NCBI GenBank assembly: GCA_019746135.1
Contig: JAIESI010000007.1
Span: 1-61,418 of the forward strand
Length of the DNA: 61,418 nt
From: Xanthobacteraceae bacterium
GTDB taxonomy: Bacteria; Pseudomonadota; Alphaproteobacteria; Rhizobiales; Xanthobacteraceae
Reading direction: 5' to 3'
The notes under the pieces are model-generated. The model saw only the letters and a list, made by a program, of their open reading frames with translations, was not told the DNA's origin and did not search any database. Both the position numbers and the translations under genes were made by a program. Positions 56,684 through 61,418 of the stretch are shown here, one piece after another. The number at the start of each line of letters is the position of its first letter. Positions within the stretch are counted from its first letter, which is position 1.

Positions 56684-57271
56684 TCAGCCAGATGCAAGCG
56701 CCGTTGCAAACTTCGCTTCGAGCTGCGGCTCGAATTGTCCGTCGATCAGGATGAACGCGACCACGCAGGGTGCCTTGGAGCGGTTGCTCCAGGCATGGTT
56801 GGTGCCGCACTGAACGACGATGTCGCCGGCCTTGAGCAGCACCTCCTCGTCATCCAGCAGCATGGTGATTTCGCCGGAGAGGATCATCGCGTAGTCGACC
56901 GACTCGGTGCGGTGCATCATCGGATGGCGCCCGCCCCTGCCGTGCGTCGCGGCTTTCGGGTTTCCCAACCCCTCGAAGACGCGCAGCGAATCCGCCGGCG
57001 TCATGTTGCGCACCGCCTCGGACTCCGGCGGGAAGCTGTTGATGCGCAGCACCGTGCCGTTCTTGGTCGGCATCTGCCGCCGCGGGCCCTCGGTCGGCTC
57101 CGGCGCTTGCGGCACGATCTGCACCGGCATCTGGTGCGTGCGCCACACGTCCACCGAAAACCAGTTCGATTCCTGTTTGTTCACGTGAACAAACGGAGCC
57201 GGACCGTCGGACAAGACGATCGCCCGGCCCTTCTCGTCATGCCCGGTCACAACGCGGCGGATGGTCGACAT
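56684..57271 (-). CDS. Cupin-domain protein
   Basis: 195 aa. A C-terminal cupin barrel (about 100-185) includes HRTESVDYAMILSGEITML (metal-binding His and Glu), then LKAGDIVVQCGTNHAW with the later His. The N-terminal 90 residues carry a conserved-looking TIRRVVTGHDEKGRA opening seen in a group of bacterial cupins of aromatic-compound loci. Enzymatic or ligand-binding role is not defined. It is divergent from a receptor gene (57366). Confidence 0.83.
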   Translation of the reverse strand: MSTIRRVVTGHDEKGRAIVLSDGPAPFVHVNKQESNWFSVDVWRTHQMPVQIVPQAPEPTEGPRRQMPTKNGTVLRINSFPPESEAVRNMTPADSLRVFEGLGNPKAATHGRGGRHPMMHRTESVDYAMILSGEITMLLDDEEVLLKAGDIVVQCGTNHAWSNRSKAPCVVAFILIDGQFEPQLEAKFATALASG

Positions 57272-57365
57272 CGTCTTTGACTCCCGATTGATCGCTGAAT
57301 GGCGTTGAGCTTACTCGTTCTCACGATAGTCCAACCCCGAAAATGGGAAAGCTGGAGGAAACAAC

Positions 57366-58340
57366 ATGATGCGATGCTTGCGAGCGGCCTGCTTTGCGTT
57401 GGCTGCATGCGCGCTGGCCGCGTACGCGACAAGCGCGTCGGCGCAGAATTATCCGGGCGGCCCGGTCAAGCTGATCGTGCCGATTCCGGCAGGCGGGGTG
57501 ACCGACGTGATGGCGCGCGTGATCGCGCAGCGGCTGCAGGAGGCGTGGGGCCAGACCGTGGTGGTGGAAAACCGGCCGGGCGGCAACTCCGGCGTCGGCG
57601 CGCAGGCGGTCGAGCGGTCGCCCGCCGACGGCCACACGCTGCTCGTCGCGCCGGACGCGACGTTCACGGCGAACCCGGCGCTGTTCTCGAAGCTGATCTA
57701 CGACCCGGACGCGTTCACGCCGATTTCCGTGCTGTCGCGCGGCATGCCGATGCTGGTCGCGCATCCGTCGCTGCCGGTGAAGACACTGCCCGAGCTCATC
57801 GCCTACGCGAAGGCCAATCCGGGCAAGCTCAGCTACGGCTCGTTCGGCATCGGCAGCTACTCGCACCTGAGCATGGAAGACTTGAAGCAACGCACCGGCA
57901 TCGACGTGCAGCACGTGCCCTATCGCGGCGCGGCCCCGGCGGTGAACGGCTTCCTCGGCAACGAGGTCTCGGTGATGATCATCAATCTTTCCAGCATCGA
58001 GGAGCACGCCAAGGCCGGGAAGGTGCGCATCATCGCCGCCGCGACGGAAAAGCGCGTGGCGGGCCATCCGGATCTGCCGGCGGTTTCCGAGACGGTGCCC
58101 GGTTTCAGCACCTCGGTGTGGTTCGGGTTGTGGGGCCCGGCGAAGATGCCGCCGGAGCTGGTTGCGAAGATTCACGCCGACGTCGCCAAGGCGCTGCAGC
58201 ATCCGGAGACGACGAGGCTGTTTCGGACGAACAGCTTCGAGCGGGTCGATCTATCGCCGGAAAACGTCCGGAAGCTCGTCGGCAGCGATCTCGGGCATTG
58301 GAGCGCTTTGATCAAGACCGCCGGCGTCAAGATCGAGTGA
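57366..58340 (+). CDS. Bug/TctC-family periplasmic solute-binding receptor (copy 5)
   Basis: 324 aa. Signal peptide at 1-27 (ALAAYATSASA). Landmarks: YPGGPVKLIVPIPAGGVTD, VENRPGGNSGVG, AYAKANPGKLSYGSFG and VPYRGAAPAVNGFL. The gene is divergent from the cupin; the 94-bp interval holds both promoters. Ligand unknown. The stop is 27 bp before the convergent fic remnant. Confidence 0.92.
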   Translation: MMRCLRAACFALAACALAAYATSASAQNYPGGPVKLIVPIPAGGVTDVMARVIAQRLQEAWGQTVVVENRPGGNSGVGAQAVERSPADGHTLLVAPDATFTANPALFSKLIYDPDAFTPISVLSRGMPMLVAHPSLPVKTLPELIAYAKANPGKLSYGSFGIGSYSHLSMEDLKQRTGIDVQHVPYRGAAPAVNGFLGNEVSVMIINLSSIEEHAKAGKVRIIAAATEKRVAGHPDLPAVSETVPGFSTSVWFGLWGPAKMPPELVAKIHADVAKALQHPETTRLFRTNSFERVDLSPENVRKLVGSDLGHWSALIKTAGVKIE

Positions 58341-58367
58341 AACCCTAGAGTTCAACGCTGCGCTCGC

Positions 58368-59041
58368 TCAAACCGCAGTACTGGGTAATTTGCCACCAGC
58401 AGCTTGGTAGAACGTCATCAGCTGTTTCGCGAGGAGCTTCCCGATTAGCTCCTCCATTTTTCCGAGATCAATCTTGCCTTCGCGGTACGCTGCATCGGCC
58501 GCGTCGAGGGCATCAAAATACGGATTTCTGTTATCAACGATCTGGTCGGGAATTGTCGGCGTGCCCGGCAATACGTAACCCGCGTGGATGGAAAGGACGA
58601 CATATGAGGTGATCCGTGACGTTCGGCCGTTTCCGTCCGCGAACGGATGTATCCAATTCAAACGCCACATGACGTACGACGCGAGATGAATCGATGTCGC
58701 CGTTGCCCAATTGTCGTTTACGTAATCACAAAGCTCTTCAACCAATTCTGGTACAAGGTGCGCTCCTGCCGGCTGGTGCTGGCTCCCTTCGATCTGTACT
58801 CCAGCCGGACGGTAGTTACCGGCATATGAACTGATCCCAGCCAAGGCCTCGCGATAAGCGCCAAAATCAAAGAGGGCCGCAGCTTAAACGCGCCTTTGTC
58901 CAAAGCGGACTGGATGGATTTTATGCCTGCGTCATATTGACGGAGGCCATTGCGCGCCTCCGCTTCGGCCTTCTTGATCGGGTCAGATATTAATTCTGGC
59001 TCTAAGGCCCTGCTATCACGCTTATCGTTTTGGAGGCTCAT
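58368..59041 (-). pseudogene. Fic-domain toxin, frameshifted
   Basis: The reading starts at ATG 59041 (MSLQNDKRDSRALEPELISD) and the Fic core is intact in another frame ending at 58368. The catalytic motif HPFADGNGR is in the downstream frame, as are SSYAGNYRP and the flap-region PAGAHLVP. A one-base shift between about 58872 and 58890 joins AFKL to ALFDFGAYREA; a TAA stop (58884-58886 on the plus side) blocks the Fic frame upstream. Intact Fic enzymes AMPylate target proteins. This copy is probably inactive, unless the shift is a sequencing error or programmed. Confidence 0.8.
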
Positions 59042-59213
59042 TCGCTTCTCGGGCAAGCTCTTCTGCTTGGCGATCAATCATCTCGCGCGTGATGAGCTTG
59101 TTTTCAAAAGCGGTGTTCCCAAAAGCAAAACTTCGCCGCTGCAATTCGCGTTGCTCAGCGGTTGGCTCGATTTTTTTTGCAGCTTCTAGAAGCGCTTTTA
59201 GAGCATCGGTCAT
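59022..59213 (-). CDS. Fic-associated antitoxin
   Basis: 63 aa, helical and charged. The central RRSFAFGNTAFENKLITRE, near residues 26-44, is the pattern of short antitoxins that precede class I Fic toxins; the inhibitory helix motif lies around NTAFEN, with Asn where Ser/Thr is usual. It ends inside the start of the fic frame (20-bp overlap), the usual toxin-antitoxin coupling. It appears intact although the toxin is broken. Confidence 0.75.
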   Translation of the reverse strand: MTDALKALLEAAKKIEPTAEQRELQRRSFAFGNTAFENKLITREMIDRQAEELAREANEPPKR

Positions 59214-59415
59214 CGCATCACCTTGGCATTTCGAATCGGTACTCTACACGATGCGTCGAAAACGTTGACAGGCTGTATTTGGTTCTTGCGCCCCGCTTTC
59301 CAACAGCTGCTCAGCGTCCCATGCCTCTCTGAACTTGCATCTAGTTTCAAAAATGGCCGACCCATCGCTCCGTGGGCGCACAATCGACTAAATATCTGAT
59401 TTTAATGGCTTGTCG

Positions 59416-59491
59416 TGGCGCTCCCTACGGGAATCGAACCCGTGTTTCAGCCTTGAGAGGGCCGCGTCCTAGACCGCTAGACGAAGGGAGC
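59416..59491 (-). tRNA. tRNA-Glu (anticodon CTC)
   Basis: Reading the minus strand, the acceptor arm GCTCCCT pairs with AGGGAGC, the anticodon stem CGGCC/GGCTG flanks the loop CTCTCAA with anticodon CTC, and the T arm is ACGGG-TTCGATT-CCCGT. The discriminator is G and CCA is encoded at 59416-59418. The fic/antitoxin pair lies on its 3' side. Confidence 0.96.
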
Positions 59492-59565
59492 CAGCCGGCA
59501 AGGGCGTTCAGATAGCCCCGATCCCGCGGTGAAGCAAGCGTAGCAATATGCGGGTTCCGGCAGCG

Positions 59566-59907
59566 TTAAGGCTCGCTGGCAAACCGCAGCCGCCCGGTCG
59601 GCTGCATGGTCTTGATGTCGAAGGCGCGAATCTCGACGGTGCCGCCAAGCTCGACCGTCACCACGATCCGGTCCTCGGACACGGCGGTCTGGATCACCTT
59701 GGCGCCCTTGGGCAACATCGCCGTCACCTCGCGCGGGGCGGCGGTGCCGTCGCTGCGAAAGATGCGGTAGCCGACCACGCCGATCACCACGGCGATGCCG
59801 AGCAAGGTGGCGAAGCCCGAGGCCAGCATCAGCCAGCGCGCCTTGTCGACGATCTTTTGCTGCTCGGGGCTGAGCGGCTTCTCGTCATCGGCGTTATGAT
59901 CGGGCAT
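59566..59907 (-). CDS. Small membrane protein, DUF-type, unknown
   Basis: 113 aa from ATG 59907 (ATG 59913 would add two residues). A hydrophilic leader (DHNADDEKPLSPEQQ) precedes one membrane segment at about residues 27-48 (MLASGFATLLGIAVVIGVVG), then a beta-rich periplasmic domain with AMLPKGAKVIQTAVSEDRIV and a final GRLRFASE. A longer frame to 60285 is antisense to rluD and rejected. Divergent from rluD with only 10-16 bp between starts. Confidence 0.78.
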   Translation of the reverse strand: MPDHNADDEKPLSPEQQKIVDKARWLMLASGFATLLGIAVVIGVVGYRIFRSDGTAAPREVTAMLPKGAKVIQTAVSEDRIVVTVELGGTVEIRAFDIKTMQPTGRLRFASEP

Positions 59908-59923
59908 CACCATATCGGCTCGA

Positions 59924-61012
59924 ATGTCATCTTCCGGCAAGCAACAACAGGAAATCGAGGTCTCTGGCAAGGAGGCGGGCGGGCGGCTCGACCGGGTGCT
60001 GGCCGAGCGCTCGGAGCTGTCCCGGACGCGGCTGAAAGCGCTGATTCTTGCGGGCGAGGTCGCGGTCGGCGGCCGCACGGTCCGCGACCCGAGCCATAAG
60101 GTCCACGCCGACGACGTGATCATGGTGAACGTGCCGGAGCCGGAGGCGGCCGAGCCTTCGGGCGAGGACATCCCGCTCAAGATCGTGTTCGAGGACGAGG
60201 CGATCATCGTCATCGACAAGCCCGCGGGCCTGGTGGTGCACCCGGCCGCGGGGCACGCCACCGGCACGCTGGTCAACGCGCTCATTGCTCATTGCGGGGA
60301 CAGCCTGTCGGGCATCGGAGGGGTGAAGCGGCCGGGCATCGTGCACCGGCTCGACAAGGACACCACCGGGCTGATGGTGGTTGCGAAGACCGACCGCGCC
60401 CACCAGGCGCTGGCGGCGCAGTTTGCCGATCATGGCCGCACCGGGCCGCTCAAGCGCGCCTACCTGGCGTTCGCCTGGGGCGCGCCGCCGCGGCCGAAGG
60501 GCACGGTCGATGCGCCGCTCGGGCGGCATCCGACGAGCCGCGACAAGATCGCGATCCGCAAGGACGGCCGCCATGCGGTCACCCACTGGCAAGTCCTTGA
60601 GCGCTATGTGCTGGAGCGCTATCCGAGCCCAGGATCGACAGGCAAAGCCTCGGCGCCGGCCGCAAGCCTGATCGAGTGCCGGCTGGAGACCGGCCGCACC
60701 CACCAGATCCGGGTGCATCTGGCCCATATCGGCCATCCGCTCATGGGCGACCCGGTCTATGGCCCGGGCTTCCGCACCAAGGCGGCCCGGCTGCCGCCCG
60801 ACGCCCGCGCCGCCTTGGAGGGTCTTGGCAGGCAGGCCCTGCATGCCTATCTCTTGGCCGTTCAACATCCGACCACAGGCCAGCAACTGGAGTTCCGCTC
60901 GGAACTGCCGGGTGATCTGGCCCGTTTGCATCACAGCTTGGTTACTTCGGCCGCGACCGCCACCGACCCGCCTTCCGGCAGGCCTAAAAAGCTTTCCCGG
61001 ACAAAGGGTTGA
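59924..61012 (+). CDS. rluD: RluA/RluD-family ribosomal pseudouridine synthase
   Basis: 362 aa. An S4 RNA-binding domain lies at about 18-65 (GRLDRVLAER, then LSRTRLKALILAGEV), followed by the catalytic domain with D144 in HRLDKDTTG, IDKPAGLVVHP near 98 and GRTHQIRVHL near 260. It isomerises uridines in 23S rRNA helix 69 if it is RluD proper; RluC-type action cannot be excluded. A 40-residue basic C-terminal extension follows. rpoH lies 203 bp downstream. Confidence 0.9.
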   Translation: MSSSGKQQQEIEVSGKEAGGRLDRVLAERSELSRTRLKALILAGEVAVGGRTVRDPSHKVHADDVIMVNVPEPEAAEPSGEDIPLKIVFEDEAIIVIDKPAGLVVHPAAGHATGTLVNALIAHCGDSLSGIGGVKRPGIVHRLDKDTTGLMVVAKTDRAHQALAAQFADHGRTGPLKRAYLAFAWGAPPRPKGTVDAPLGRHPTSRDKIAIRKDGRHAVTHWQVLERYVLERYPSPGSTGKASAPAASLIECRLETGRTHQIRVHLAHIGHPLMGDPVYGPGFRTKAARLPPDARAALEGLGRQALHAYLLAVQHPTTGQQLEFRSELPGDLARLHHSLVTSAATATDPPSGRPKKLSRTKG

Positions 61013-61034
61013 GCGGGTGCGACCAAAGGTCTGG

Positions 61035-61054
61035 GTGACCTATACGAAGGTCAC
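61035..61054. promoter_or_regulatory. Inverted repeat upstream of rpoH
   Basis: GTGACC (61035-61040), 8 bp, GGTCAC (61049-61054). It begins 22 bp after the rluD stop and 162 bp before the rpoH ATG ends its leader; it could be an operator or part of a leader structure. Confidence 0.4.
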
Positions 61055-61215
61055 GTTGGTTTGACCCAAGGTGTTCTTTCTTCCGCCCCAGTCGGTCCGG
61101 TATGTTGGACGTGCGGTCGGGGAAAGCGGCCGCAAAACAGTGTCGTCGGCTCGGGGAGCGGCGACACGCATCGCCCGCCGGTCATCCGGGGGCAGGAACT
61201 TTGGAGGGCGCTGTC

Positions 61216-61418
61216 ATGGCCCGTGCTGCTACGTTGCCACTTATTTCCGCCGAGGGCGGACTTACACGATATCTCGAAGAAATCCGCCGGTTCCCGATGC
61301 TGGAACCGCAGCAGGAGTATATGCTGGCCAAGCGCTGGAAAGAGCACGGCGACCGTGACGCCGCGCACCAGCTCGTCACCAGCCACCTGCGGCTCGTCGC
61401 CAAGATCGCGATGGGCTA
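61216..61418 (+). CDS. rpoH: RNA polymerase heat-shock sigma factor RpoH, N-terminal part
   Basis: 67 residues before the window ends. GGLTRYLEEIRRFPMLEPQQ followed by EYMLAKRWKEHGD and the region 2.1 start VTSHLRLVAKIAMGY are typical of alphaproteobacterial RpoH (sigma-32). The ATG at 61216 follows GGAGG. The rest lies outside the window. Confidence 0.93.
   Translation, partial: MARAATLPLISAEGGLTRYLEEIRRFPMLEPQQEYMLAKRWKEHGDRDAAHQLVTSHLRLVAKIAMG

Overview
This is a GC-rich (roughly two-thirds G+C) chromosomal window from an alphaproteobacterium, most likely Hyphomicrobiales of the Bradyrhizobium/Rhodoplanes/Pseudolabrys type. The lineage call is an inference. It rests on the fliF-fliG-fliH-fliN-flbD flagellar order, the presence of ctrA, chpT and EipA/DUF1134, CcrM-type GANTC sites and CtrA boxes, many Bug/TctC-type solute receptors, and the dispersed palindromic intergenic repeats.

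Layout. 0-10.6 kb is mainly flagellar: the end of fliF, then fliG, fliH, fliN and the sigma-54 activator flbD; a fasciclin-domain protein, a DUF952 protein and a phosphoesterase; flhA; and fliI with fliJ on the opposite strand. ctrA follows at 11.0 kb behind a GANTC-rich control region. 11.8-20.7 kb is a metabolic block: a LysR regulator, an MBL-fold hydrolase, a Bug receptor, a 2-oxoglutarate oxygenase, a VOC dioxygenase, then a CoA-transferase/hydratase/CoA-lyase/oxidoreductase set that resembles mesaconyl/citramalyl-CoA chemistry. 20.7-27.2 kb holds cheR-cheB-cheY-cheW-cheA and chpT on the minus strand, with a perfect CtrA box in front of cheA. 27.3-33.7 kb has envelope and unknown proteins (YHS protein, EipA, a membrane-anchored coiled coil, DUF2927), a malate/lactate-type dehydrogenase and a hydrolase. 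33.8-36.5 kb is a divergent CsoR/copper-ATPase pair with its operator. 36.7-40.0 kb carries a Rieske oxygenase, an SDR and a Bug receptor. 40.3-42.3 kb makes GDP-L-fucose. 43.6-46.4 kb has a feruloyl-CoA-synthase-like ligase and an amidohydrolase. 48.7-50.5 kb is minCDE behind a second perfect CtrA box. 50.7-58.3 kb has an Lrp regulator, hppD, three Bug receptors, an acyl-CoA ligase and a cupin. The right end carries a frameshifted Fic toxin with its antitoxin, tRNA-Glu(CTC), an rluD-type pseudouridine synthase and the start of rpoH.

How it fits together. The window interleaves the CtrA/ChpT/CcrM cell-cycle circuit and several likely targets (flagellum, chemotaxis, Min division-site system) with separate catabolic modules, each carrying a stand-alone periplasmic binding receptor. 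The strongest unexpected signals are six GANTC methylation sites within 170 bp upstream of ctrA, the two perfect CtrA boxes, and a family of about 107-135 bp multi-stem palindromic elements. All four copies of that family lie between convergent genes, and their stems differ in sequence but keep pairing.
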